Shown here: in pieces, positions 8,352 through 16,583 of the stretch
How the letters are laid out: each line of letters begins with the position of its first letter
How positions within the stretch are numbered: the stretch's first letter is position 1
From: Amycolatopsis nivea
GTDB taxonomy: Bacteria > Actinomycetota > Actinomycetes > Mycobacteriales > Pseudonocardiaceae
DNA: 64,000 nt
Assembly: GCF_004522235.1 (NCBI RefSeq)
Contig: NZ_SDLT01000043.1
Coordinates: 1 to 64,000 of the forward strand
Direction: 5' to 3'
Program-made: the position numbers and the translations under genes
Notes under the pieces: model-generated
What the model was told of the DNA's origin: nothing
Seen by the model: the letters and a program-made list of their open reading frames with translations, nothing else
Database searches by the model: none

Positions 8352-9677
8352 ATGAAGCGAAGTCGGATCGGTGTGCTGGCCGCGGCGGTGGCGGTGCTGG
8401 CCGGAGCGCTGGCGGGAACAGCCGCCGCGGACAGCCAGTCGATCGAATCCTGGACGCCGGTGGCGAGAACGCCGCCGATGGGCTGGAGCAGCTGGAGCGC
8501 GCTGCGCCGGAAGTTCACCGAGGAAACGATCAAGGCGCAGGCCGACGTCATGCACGACCGGCTCGCCGCGTACGGCTACCGCTACATCAACATCGACGCG
8601 GGCTGGAACGACCACGTCGACGAGTTCGGCCGCGTCGCGCCGGACCCGAAGAAGTTCCCGAACGGCATCGCGTCGCTGGCCCGGTACCTGCACCAGCACG
8701 GCCTGAAATTCGGCATCTACCTGGTGCCCGGCGTCCCGGCGCAAGCGGTCGCGGCCGATTCGCCGATCGAGGGCACGCCGTACCGGGTGCACGACATCGT
8801 CATGGCGGGCGCGGGCAACACCGCGGACGACAAATCCGCGAAACTCGACTTCAGCAAGCCCGGCGCGGCCGCGTACGTCCGCTCGCAGGCACGGCAGCTG
8901 GCGTCGTGGGGCGTCGACTACATCAAGATGGACTTCGTCGGACCCGGCGGTGGCAAAATCCCGGCGGACAACCGCGAGGACATCCGGCAGTGGCACGCGG
9001 CGATCCAGGCCACCGGCCGTCCGATCCACTTGGAACTGTCGAACTCGCTCAGCATCGCCGAGGCCACGACCTGGCAGCGCTACAGCAACGGGTGGCGGAT
9101 CGAGGGCGACATCGAGTGCTACTCGCACTGCGTCGGCCTCACGAACTGGGACGTGCGGGTCAAGCTGCGCTTCGCCGACGCTCCCAAGTGGACTGGCTTC
9201 GCAGGCCCCGGTCACTGGAACGACCTGGACTCCATCGAGATCGGCAACGGCGACGCGAATGGCATCACCCCGGACGAACGGCAGAGCGTCATGACGCTGT
9301 GGGCGATCGAGGCGTCGCCGCTGCTGCTCGGCACCGACCTGACCAAACTCGACCCGGACGACCTGAAGCTGCTCACCAACCGCGAGGTGCTGGCCGTCGA
9401 CCAGGCGGGACGGGCGGCGCGTCCGGTTTCGCAGGCGACCCAGCAGCAGGTGTGGTTCAGCTCCGACGGCCGCGGCGGAGTGACGGTCGCGCTGTTCAAC
9501 CTGGGCTCGACGGAGGCCCCGGTGACCGCGTCCTGGCAGGACCTGGGTCTGCGCGGCCCGGCGGCGGTGCGGGATCTGTGGACGCACCGGAACCTGGGCG
9601 TGAGCCGGGACAGCTTCACCGCGACGCTCGCGCCGCACGCTTCGCGGCTGCTGCACCTGGTCCCGCGGCACCACTGA
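8352..9677 (+). CDS. Secreted GH27 family alpha-galactosidase-like glycoside hydrolase
   Basis: A 441-residue protein with a Sec signal (residues 1-26, cleaved after AAA). The (beta/alpha)8 barrel has the GH27 hallmarks TPPMGWSSWSALRRKF, YINIDAGW, nucleophile Asp194 in DYIKMDFVG and the acid/base candidate Asp253 in WRIEGDIE. GPGHWNDLD and a C-terminal beta-sandwich follow. ATG 8352 follows GGGAGAGGT; a longer frame from 8286 lacks a signal peptide at its N-terminus. The pair with the divergent beta-helix protein suggests a small extracellular glycan-degrading unit. GH27 also contains alpha-N-acetylgalactosaminidases, so exact specificity is open. Confidence 0.9.
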   Translation: MKRSRIGVLAAAVAVLAGALAGTAAADSQSIESWTPVARTPPMGWSSWSALRRKFTEETIKAQADVMHDRLAAYGYRYINIDAGWNDHVDEFGRVAPDPKKFPNGIASLARYLHQHGLKFGIYLVPGVPAQAVAADSPIEGTPYRVHDIVMAGAGNTADDKSAKLDFSKPGAAAYVRSQARQLASWGVDYIKMDFVGPGGGKIPADNREDIRQWHAAIQATGRPIHLELSNSLSIAEATTWQRYSNGWRIEGDIECYSHCVGLTNWDVRVKLRFADAPKWTGFAGPGHWNDLDSIEIGNGDANGITPDERQSVMTLWAIEASPLLLGTDLTKLDPDDLKLLTNREVLAVDQAGRAARPVSQATQQQVWFSSDGRGGVTVALFNLGSTEAPVTASWQDLGLRGPAAVRDLWTHRNLGVSRDSFTATLAPHASRLLHLVPRHH

Positions 9678-9694
9678 GCCCGCGCACGCGGCAG

Positions 9695-9990
9695 CCGCCC
9701 GTGAAGGGCTCCTTCACGACCGGCTGCGGGTCGTGAGGGGAACCCTGCGGGAATCTGCGTCCGTGAGGGTGGCCCTCACGGACCTTGCCGTGCCCGGGCG
9801 TCCGTGAAGGGCTCCTTGCGGGAATCCAAGTCCGGGAAGGGGCCCTTCACGGCCCGCAGGCGTCGTCGGCGAGGGGAGCCCTGCGGGAATCTGCTTCCGT
9901 GAGGGTGGCCCTCACGGACCTTGCCGTGCCCGGGTGTCCGTGAAGGGCCCCTTCACGGACGCTGATTCCCTCGGGGAGCCCTTCACGGAT
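9695..9990. repeat. Cluster of palindromic repeats with a 136-bp duplicated unit
   Basis: The gap after the GH27 gene is filled by variants of GTGAAGGGSYCCTTCAC and GTGAGGGTGGCCCTCAC. A unit beginning near GAATCTGC, containing GTGAGGGTGGCCCTCACGG and CTTGCCGTGCCCGGG, occurs twice exactly 136 bp apart (for example at 9761 and 9897) with a few substitutions. No gene is seen between 9678 and 10170. The same palindromic core recurs near 41.6, 46.1 and 57.3 kb. Confidence 0.8.
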
Positions 9991-10170
9991 CCCCGGGGAA
10001 GCTCCGGAGGCGCCCGGGCGGGGTGCCTCCGGAGCGCTCTTCTCTCGATTCGGGCACGGTCGGTGGCGGAGCCCGCCGGGGCGCCGCCGTTCGGGTGCGA
10101 GGGCCGTTCATCTCAGCGTGTCGGCCGGCTCGCGTTCCGTTCACCCGGTTCATCTGGCACTCTGGACCCC

Positions 10171-11025
10171 GTGTTGCGGCTTGCAGGTGCACGGCTGCTC
10201 GATGATCGGGACTATCCGGCGGTGCGCGCTGCACTCGCCGCCGACCCGGTGGGCAGCTGCATGGTCAGCGCCCGGGTCGAGGCGGCCGGTCTCGACCCGT
10301 GGCGTCTTGGTGGCGAGCTGTGGGCGGCCGACGCCCGTCCGGTGCGCGCCGGACGGCTCACCGGGCTGTGCTTCGCCGGGCCCAACCTGATCCCGTTGCG
10401 CGGCAACGCTTCGGCGCTGCGGTCCTTCGCCGACCGGGCGCTGCGCCGTCAGCGCACCTGTTCCTCGCTCGTCGGGCCCGCGCCGCAGGTGCTCGGGCTG
10501 TGGGACGAGCTGTCCTCGGAATGGGGCCCGGCCCGCGAGGTGCGCGGCGACCAGCCGCTGATGGCCCTCGAAGGCGACCCGCTGGTGCCCGCCGACCCGC
10601 AGGTCCGCACCGTCCGGCCGCACGAACTGGACCGCTACCTCCCCGCAGCCGTCGCGATGTTCATCGAGGAGGTCGGCGTCGACCCGCGCGCGGGCGACGG
10701 CGGGGCCAGCTACCGCGCCCGGGTCAGCGAGCTGATCTCCACCGGCCGCGCGTTCGCCCGGTTCGAGGACGGCGAGGTCGTGTTCAAGGCCGAGATCGGC
10801 GCGATGTCCGCGCGGGTCGGCCAGATCCAGGGCGTGTGGGTGCACCCGGACCGGCGCGGCGGCGGGCTCGGCACCGCGGGCACCGCGGCGGTGGTGAACC
10901 GCCTGGTCCACGGCCTCGGCCGGACCGCGAGCCTGTACGTGAACGGGTTCAACGCGCCCGCTCTCGCGGCATACCGGCGGATCGGGTTCCAGCAGGTCGG
11001 CCAGTACGCGACGGTGCTGTTCTGA
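10171..11025 (+). CDS. DUF4081 domain-containing GNAT family N-acetyltransferase
   Basis: 284 residues. The N-terminal half matches DUF4081 (LGGELWAADARPVRAGRLTGLCFAGPNLIPL), and the C-terminal GNAT domain has the acetyl-CoA loop GVWVHPDRRGGGLGTAGTAA and ASLYVNGFNAPALAAYRRIGF. The GTG at 10171 is the first start after the repeat cluster. In mycobacteria the orthologue (Rv2867c) lies beside gcpE and close to mapB. Here it precedes map by 42 bp, so the pair is probably one transcription unit. The substrate of this family is unknown. Confidence 0.88.
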   Translation: MLRLAGARLLDDRDYPAVRAALAADPVGSCMVSARVEAAGLDPWRLGGELWAADARPVRAGRLTGLCFAGPNLIPLRGNASALRSFADRALRRQRTCSSLVGPAPQVLGLWDELSSEWGPAREVRGDQPLMALEGDPLVPADPQVRTVRPHELDRYLPAAVAMFIEEVGVDPRAGDGGASYRARVSELISTGRAFARFEDGEVVFKAEIGAMSARVGQIQGVWVHPDRRGGGLGTAGTAAVVNRLVHGLGRTASLYVNGFNAPALAAYRRIGFQQVGQYATVLF

Positions 11026-11067
11026 GCTGGCTGCGCCGCGGCCGGGCGAGGTCGTAGGCTGGGGGAC

Positions 11068-11925
11068 ATGTCCGTTCGCGCCCCGTTGAAGCCCGGCGTC
11101 CAGACGCCGCGCCGTGCCGTCCCCGCCGACATCGCCCGTCCCGAGTACGTGGACCGGCCGGCGCCGAAACGGGACACCGGCAACGGAGTGCGCACGCCCG
11201 AGGTCATCGAGGCGATGCGGGTCGCGTCGAAGATCGCCGCGCAGGCGCTCGAGGAGGGCGGCAAGGCGGTCAAGCCGGGCGCGACCACCGACGACATCGA
11301 CAAGGTCGTGCACGAGTTCCTGCTCGACCACCGCGCGTACCCGTCCACGCTCGGCTACCGCGGCTACCCGAAGTCGTGCTGCACCTCGCTGAACGAGGTG
11401 ATCTGCCACGGCATCCCGGACTCGACCGTGATCGAGGACGGCGACATCTGCAACATCGACGTGACGGCCTTCATCGGCGGCGTGCACGGCGACACCAACG
11501 CGACGTTCCTCGCCGGCGACGTCTCCGAGGAGGTACGGCTCCTGGTCGAGCGCACCCGCGAGGCGACCGCACGCGCGATCAAGGCAGTCCGCCCGGGTCG
11601 GCAGCTCAACGTGATCGGCCGCGTGATCGAGGCGTACGCGAAGCGCTTCGGCTACGGCGTGGTCCGCGACTTCACCGGCCACGGCGTCGGCCCGGCGTTC
11701 CACACCGCGCCGACGGTGCTGCACTACGAGGAGCCCTCGGTGCAGACGCTGATCGAAGAGGGCATGACCTTCACGATCGAGCCGATGATCACGCTCGGCA
11801 CCATCGACTACGACCTGTGGGCCGACGACTGGACGGTCACCACGAAGGACAAGAAGTGGACGGCGCAGTTCGAGCACACCCTCGTGGTGACTGCTGACGG
11901 CGCGGAGATCCTGACGCTTCCGTGA
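11068..11925 (+). CDS. map: Type I methionine aminopeptidase
   Basis: A 285-residue MetAP-Ic type enzyme with an N-terminal extension carrying the SH3-binding-like PxxP region found in the mycobacterial MapB group. All five metal ligands are present: Asp131, Asp142, His205, Glu238 and Glu269. The catalytic His114 is in EVICHGIP. It removes the initiator methionine from nascent proteins in the cytosol. It follows the DUF4081 acetyltransferase and is followed after 10 bp by a small gene, probably in the same operon. Confidence 0.97.
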   Translation: MSVRAPLKPGVQTPRRAVPADIARPEYVDRPAPKRDTGNGVRTPEVIEAMRVASKIAAQALEEGGKAVKPGATTDDIDKVVHEFLLDHRAYPSTLGYRGYPKSCCTSLNEVICHGIPDSTVIEDGDICNIDVTAFIGGVHGDTNATFLAGDVSEEVRLLVERTREATARAIKAVRPGRQLNVIGRVIEAYAKRFGYGVVRDFTGHGVGPAFHTAPTVLHYEEPSVQTLIEEGMTFTIEPMITLGTIDYDLWADDWTVTTKDKKWTAQFEHTLVVTADGAEILTLP

Positions 11926-11935
11926 GAATGCCGTC

Positions 11936-12376
11936 GTGAACAACGACGCGAGACGCGCCGCGGTGGCGGCCCTGATTCGGTTGTCGGAAAGCCCCGGCTA
12001 TCTCGACCGAGCGGACGCCGGTCGCGCCCTTGCCAGCTTCGCCGAGATGCCGGAGGCCAAGGGGCCGCTGCTGGGGCTCGTGCTCGACGCGGACAACACG
12101 TTTGTCACTCGCGAGACGGCGGAGGCTTTGCTCCGCCGTCACGACTCGGCCGGGCTTGCCGTGGTTGCCGCCGCTCTTGCCGACGCCGACCAGAACCAGG
12201 GCGACTGGATTCATACCGCGGTGGACGATGTGTTCACGGTGTACGACACCGAACGGGACGCAGCGCTGCGGGAGTGCCAGGCGCTGGAAGAGGACGCGGA
12301 CGAACGGACGCGCCGCGGCGCGAAGCGCTTGATCAGAGCGCTCTCCACCATCCTCGGCCCAGCGCGGAACGACTGA
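11936..12376 (+). CDS. HEAT-repeat-like hypothetical protein
   Basis: A 146-residue, largely helical protein with repeating 30-35-residue helix pairs (VAALIRLSESPGYLDRADAG, then GLAVVAAALADADQNQGDW) like short HEAT/armadillo proteins. It starts with GTG ten bases after map and ends exactly one base before the convergent GntR gene. No catalytic motif is visible. The operon position is the only functional hint. Confidence 0.7.
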   Translation: MNNDARRAAVAALIRLSESPGYLDRADAGRALASFAEMPEAKGPLLGLVLDADNTFVTRETAEALLRRHDSAGLAVVAAALADADQNQGDWIHTAVDDVFTVYDTERDAALRECQALEEDADERTRRGAKRLIRALSTILGPARND

Positions 12377-13051
12377 TCACAAACCCTCGGCCCGCGCGAT
12401 CAACTCGTCCAGGAACCCAGCCGCCTCGTCCGCGGCCCGGTCGGCGTCGCGCGCCTCGATCGCGTCCACCAGTTCCCGGTGCCGGATCATCTCCGCGTGT
12501 TCCGGATTGTCCGAAGTGGACGCCACGCTCGCGGTGATCGCCTCCATCAGGCCGCGGTAGAGCTCCAGCAGCAGCCCGTTGTGCCCGCACCGGACCACGA
12601 CCTGGTGGAATTCCGCGTCGCTGCGGGCGAAATCGTCGAGGCGGCCCTCGTCCCAGTCGGTGTCGCGCCGGTTGAGCAGGACGCGCAGTTCCGCCAGGTC
12701 TTCCTCGGTGCGCGCGGTCGCGGCCAGCCGGGCGCCCTCGACCTCCAGCAGCCGCCGGACGTGCAGCACCTCGCGCAGTTCCGTCCCGCACAGGCGGCGG
12801 ATCGCGCCGGACACCTCGCTCGTCGCGCGCACGTATGTGCCGTCACCCTGGCGGACTTCCAGGATCCCGGTGTGCGCCAGCGCTCGCACGGCCTCGCGGA
12901 CCGTGTTGCGCCCGACGCCGAGCTGCGCCGACAGTTCCGGCTCGGTCGGGATCCGGTGCCCGATCGGCCATTCGCCCGCGGTGACCGCCTCGCGCAGCTG
13001 ATCGATGACCTGGTCGACGAGTCCGGCGCGGCGGGTGGTGGCCAACGGCAC
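12377..13051 (-). CDS. GntR/FadR family transcriptional regulator
   Basis: The 224-residue protein has an N-terminal winged helix (EWPIGHRIPTEPELSAQLGV, GRNTVREAVRALAHTGILEVRQGDGTYV) and a C-terminal all-helical FCD domain with the metal-ligand pattern Asp, His and His (AEFHQVVV, IRHRELVDAI). This is the FadR subgroup. GTG 13051 is preceded by AAGGGA. It is divergent from the MFS gene at 13100, with only 48 bp between them, so it very likely controls that transporter and itself. Confidence 0.92.
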   Translation of the reverse strand: MPLATTRRAGLVDQVIDQLREAVTAGEWPIGHRIPTEPELSAQLGVGRNTVREAVRALAHTGILEVRQGDGTYVRATSEVSGAIRRLCGTELREVLHVRRLLEVEGARLAATARTEEDLAELRVLLNRRDTDWDEGRLDDFARSDAEFHQVVVRCGHNGLLLELYRGLMEAITASVASTSDNPEHAEMIRHRELVDAIEARDADRAADEAAGFLDELIARAEGL

Positions 13052-13069
13052 AGCCTGATCCCTTCATCC

Positions 13070-13092
13070 AATCATCCTACGTATGGAATAGT
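13070..13092. promoter_or_regulatory. Probable FadR-type operator between GntR and MFS genes
   Basis: An imperfect dyad around a TACGTA core (13078-13083), flanked by ATCC and TGGA, lies in the 48-bp divergent gap. FadR-type regulators bind short dyads of this kind next to their own start. The flanking arms are offset by one base, so the exact site is uncertain. Confidence 0.4.
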
Positions 13093-13099
13093 AGCGCAC

Positions 13100-14374
13100 A
13101 TGCCCGCCGACTCCCGAGACGCTGCAGCCGTGTCCACCGCCACCTATTCCGACCGGCTCGAGCTCGAACTGGAAGGCAGCCTCGAGGAGGAGGTGCCCGC
13201 CGGTCGCCGTCCGGGCGTGGTGGCGGGTGGCGTGCTGCTCGCGGTCGCGGTGGTGCTGACGGCGATGAACCTGCGGCCGGCGATCACGAGTGTCGGCCCG
13301 CTGCTCGCGGAAATGCGCGGCAGCCTCGGCGCGTCCGCGGTGTGGGCGAGCATCCTCACGACCCTGCCCGGGCTGTGCTTCGCCGGTGCCGGATTGGCCG
13401 CGCCCCTGTTGTCGCGCCGCTTCGGCATCGGCCCGGCGATCGGCCTCGCGCTGGCGGTGCTGACCGCGGGCCTCGCGGTGCGGGTGCTCGACGGACCGTA
13501 CGTCGTGCTCGGCGGCACGCTCGTCGCGACCGCGGGAATCGCGCTGGTCAACGTGCTGATCCCGGTGGTCATCAAGGATTCGTTCCCGGCTCGCGTCGGG
13601 CTCATGACCGGCGTCTACACCGCGGCGCTGCAGGGCGGCGGCGCAGCGGGTTCCGCGCTGAGCCCGCCGCTGGAATCGGCCCTCGGCGGCTGGCGCGCCG
13701 CGCTCGGCAGCTGGGGCGTTCTCTCGGCGATCGCGTTGGTGGCATGGCTGATCGCTTCGCGCGGCACCGGCCGTCCGCCGCGACCGGCCGCGGGCTCCGC
13801 TCCCGCCCGGTCGCTGATGCGCAGCCCGCTCGCGTGGATCGTCACGATCTTCTTCGGCCTGCAGTCGTTCATCGCCTACGTCGTGATGGGCTGGCTGCCG
13901 CAGGTCTTCATCGACTCGGGCGTCAGCAAGGCCGACGCCGGTCTGCTGCTCGGCCTGATCTCGGTGATCGCGGTGCCGATCAGCCTGGTGATCCCGCCGA
14001 TCGCCGCGCGGCAGAAGAGCCAGAGCCCGTGGATCGTCGGCATGGGCGTCTTCGGCGCGGCCGGCATGCTGGGCCTTGTCATCGCGCCCGGGTTCTCGCC
14101 GCTGCTGTGGAGCATCCTGCTCGGCATCGGGATGAGCGTGTTCTCGCTGGCCCTGACGGTGATCGCGCTGCGAGCCCGGACCGGCGCCGAGACGGCGAGG
14201 CTGTCGGGGATGGCGCAGGGCTTCGGCTACCTGCTGGCCGCGGTGGGGCCGTTCGTGTTCGGCCTGCTGCACGACGCGACGGGCAGCTGGACGGTGTCGT
14301 TGATCGTGCTGCTCGTGGTGATGGTGACGCAGATGATCTTCGGTGCGCTGTCCGGGCGGCGCCGTTTCGTGTGA
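13100..14374 (+). CDS. CynX/NimT family MFS transporter
   Basis: A 424-residue, 12-segment major facilitator protein. The first segment is followed by NLRPAITSVGPLL, characteristic of the CynX/NimT (cyanate, 2-nitroimidazole) group, and the central loop is Pro/Arg rich. ATG 13100 gives an N-terminal cytoplasmic extension of about 40 residues. Divergence from the GntR regulator suggests inducible export or uptake of a small organic molecule. A short dyad (14380-14396) follows the gene and may end transcription. Confidence 0.9.
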   Translation: MPADSRDAAAVSTATYSDRLELELEGSLEEEVPAGRRPGVVAGGVLLAVAVVLTAMNLRPAITSVGPLLAEMRGSLGASAVWASILTTLPGLCFAGAGLAAPLLSRRFGIGPAIGLALAVLTAGLAVRVLDGPYVVLGGTLVATAGIALVNVLIPVVIKDSFPARVGLMTGVYTAALQGGGAAGSALSPPLESALGGWRAALGSWGVLSAIALVAWLIASRGTGRPPRPAAGSAPARSLMRSPLAWIVTIFFGLQSFIAYVVMGWLPQVFIDSGVSKADAGLLLGLISVIAVPISLVIPPIAARQKSQSPWIVGMGVFGAAGMLGLVIAPGFSPLLWSILLGIGMSVFSLALTVIALRARTGAETARLSGMAQGFGYLLAAVGPFVFGLLHDATGSWTVSLIVLLVVMVTQMIFGALSGRRRFV

Positions 14375-14403
14375 GGCTGGCGTGACTGTGTCACGCTGAG
14401 GCC

Positions 14404-14751
14404 ATGACGGCGCGGCCACGACGGAGCGGCACGGTGAGCCGAGCGGTCTTCTTGTGCCTGATGGCCGTCGCCGGGGTCGCACTGATGTGGTTCACCATCG
14501 ACGTCTTTTTCGTGAGCTGGAAGCCGAAGTGCCAGCCCTCGCCGAAGGTGCGCTGCCAATGGGTGGACAGCGGGAAGACCGCGACCGTCGCCGACCAGTG
14601 GGATCAGAACGCCTTCATCGTGGCCGTCATGTTCGGTCTCAGCGTGTTTCTCATTGTCGCGCCGGTCTTTCTGGCGATCCACGACGTCCTGCGCCGCCGG
14701 GACGAAAGCTTCGAGGCTCAGCTGCGCGGGTCGGATCCGCCGCGCAGCTGA
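14404..14751 (+). CDS. Small two-pass membrane protein
   Basis: 115 residues with an Arg-rich N-terminus and two hydrophobic segments at about 15-37 and 72-94. A short extracytoplasmic loop holds a cysteine pair (KCQPSPKVRCQW) that could form a disulfide. It starts 30 bp after the transporter gene and could be co-transcribed. No family recognised. Confidence 0.65.
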   Translation: MTARPRRSGTVSRAVFLCLMAVAGVALMWFTIDVFFVSWKPKCQPSPKVRCQWVDSGKTATVADQWDQNAFIVAVMFGLSVFLIVAPVFLAIHDVLRRRDESFEAQLRGSDPPRS

Positions 14752-14758
14752 ACCTCTG

Positions 14759-15016
14759 TCAGCTCGCCAGCGCCGCCTCGGGCAGCTGGCCAGTGTGGCG
14801 GACGTCGTCCAGCGCGGCCACCGCGACCGCGAGGCATTCCGCGGCCCGTTCGGACGGCATCGCCCGAAGCTCCTCCAGCAACGCGAGCGTCGCGGCTGTC
14901 GTCCCGAGCTTGGCCCGCCGCACGGCGAACACCAGCTCGAGATCCGTCACGTCGGTCCAGCGAGCGGCCAGATTCTCCGCGGCCGCAACGATTTCCCCGG
15001 CGATCATGTCGGTCAT
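14759..15016 (-). CDS. Hypothetical helical protein (85 aa)
   Basis: An 85-residue Ala/Leu/Glu-rich helical protein (GEIVAAAENLAARWTDVTDL, LALLEELRAMPSERAAECLA). ATG 15016 is used; a second in-frame ATG nine bases inside is possible. It is convergent with the two-pass membrane protein, eight bases apart. No domain recognised. Confidence 0.55.
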   Translation of the reverse strand: MTDMIAGEIVAAAENLAARWTDVTDLELVFAVRRAKLGTTAATLALLEELRAMPSERAAECLAVAVAALDDVRHTGQLPEAALAS

Positions 15017-15118
15017 GTCAGTCCCCGCACCTCCGCGGAGAACAGTAACAACGCGACATCCTTGTTACCCGATTCGGGAATCCCCGCCCCGGGTGATCAA
15101 CTCTGGGTATCCCCGGAG

Positions 15119-16513
15119 TCAGTCCAGCGGCAGATTCAGCAGCGCGTTCTCCACCAGTTCCGGCATCGCCGGGTGGATCCAGTACTGCCCGCGCGCCATC
15201 GACCGCGCGTCGAGGCCGAAGCTCATCGCCTGGATCAGCGGCTGGATCACCGTCGACGCCTGCGGGCCGATGATGTGCGCGCCCAGCAGCTGCCCGGTCG
15301 CCGGATCGGCCAGCAGCTTCGCGAAACCGGAGGTGTCCTCCATCGCCCAGCCGTAGGCGATGCCCGCGTAGTCCTGCTTCGAGACCACAAAGGACAGTCC
15401 GCGCTCGGTCGCCTGCGCCTCGGTCAGCCCGACCGACGCCACCTGCGGCGAGGTGAACACCGCGTGCGGCACGAACCGGTGGTCGGCCTTGATGCGGTCG
15501 TCCGGGTGCGCCAGATTGTGCTGCACCACGCGGGCTTCGTGGTTCGCGACGTGCTTCAGCTCCAGCGGCGACGAGATGTCCCCGAGCGCGTAGATGCCTT
15601 CGACGGACGTCTGCTGGTAGTCGTCCACCACGACGTGCCCGCGCTCGGTGGTGGCGACGCCGGTGGCGGCCACGTCGAGCAGATCCGAGTTCGGCTTGCG
15701 GCCGGTGGCGACCAGGATCAGGTCGGCCTCGACGGTCTCCGCGCCCTGCGGTCCTTCGAGATCCAGCGCGACCCCGTTGTCCGTGCTGCGCGCGCGAACC
15801 GTCTTGCGGTCCAGCCGGACGTCGAACCGCTGCGAAGCCAGTTCGGTGAACCGTGCGCTGACGTCCGCGTCCTCCTGGCGCAGCAGCGCGCCGGAACGGT
15901 TCACCATCGTGACCGCGACGCCGAACGACGCGAAGACGTGCGCGAACTCCGCCGCGATGTATCCGCCGCCGAGGATGACGATCCGCTCCGGCAGAGTGTC
16001 GAGCCGCATGACCGTGTCGGAGGTGTAGTAGCCGGTTTCGGCCAGCCCCGGCACGTCCGGGATCACCGGCCGTCCGCCCGCGGCGAGCACGAACCGGTCC
16101 GCGGTGACGACCTCGTCCGGACGGCCGTCGGCGAAGCTGACCCGCAGCTCCTTCATGCCGGTGAACCGGCCTTCGCCGCGGTAGACGTCGACGTTGCGGT
16201 TGTCCTCGTGGTTCTCGCGGTACTCCGCGCCGCCCTCGGCGATCGGGTCGATCCGGCCGAAGATCCGGTCGCGGATGTCCGGCCAGCGCACCGCGGTGAG
16301 CTCTTCGTCCACGCCGAAGCGCGAGCTGTGCGCGGGCGTCGCGGCGACGTCGGCGGCGTAGACGAACATCTTCGTCGGGATGCAGCCGACGTTCAGGCAG
16401 GTCCCGCCGAACACGCCCTTCTCGACGATGGCCGTCCGGAGGTCGGCGAACTCCGGCCCGAGGATCGAGTTCCCCGATCCGGTCCCGATGATCACCAGGT
16501 CGTAGTGCGGCAC
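15119..16513 (-). CDS. mtr: Mycothione reductase
   Basis: A 464-residue class I pyridine-nucleotide disulfide oxidoreductase with FAD motif IGTGSGNS, redox-active Cys39/Cys44 in GGTCLNVGCIPTK, NAD(P)H motif GGGYIAAEFAHVFASFG and the C-terminal base pair His447/Glu452 in HPAMPE. The spacing and C-terminus are those of mycothione reductase, which uses NADPH to reduce mycothiol disulfide (MSSM) in the cytosol. Its presence marks a mycothiol-making actinobacterium. In mycobacteria mtr also lies in the mapB-proS region. Confidence 0.93.
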   Translation of the reverse strand: MPHYDLVIIGTGSGNSILGPEFADLRTAIVEKGVFGGTCLNVGCIPTKMFVYAADVAATPAHSSRFGVDEELTAVRWPDIRDRIFGRIDPIAEGGAEYRENHEDNRNVDVYRGEGRFTGMKELRVSFADGRPDEVVTADRFVLAAGGRPVIPDVPGLAETGYYTSDTVMRLDTLPERIVILGGGYIAAEFAHVFASFGVAVTMVNRSGALLRQEDADVSARFTELASQRFDVRLDRKTVRARSTDNGVALDLEGPQGAETVEADLILVATGRKPNSDLLDVAATGVATTERGHVVVDDYQQTSVEGIYALGDISSPLELKHVANHEARVVQHNLAHPDDRIKADHRFVPHAVFTSPQVASVGLTEAQATERGLSFVVSKQDYAGIAYGWAMEDTSGFAKLLADPATGQLLGAHIIGPQASTVIQPLIQAMSFGLDARSMARGQYWIHPAMPELVENALLNLPLD

Positions 16514-16583
16514 GGCGGTCCTTCCCGAAAGCGGTCTGCTGCCAGCCTAGTCAACCCCGGATGCCCGCCCCGGTGTTCCCGGC

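Noticed and set aside
13064..14482. 472-codon minus-strand frame over the MFS transporter
   Set aside because: Arg/His-rich shadow of a clear 12-helix transporter gene.
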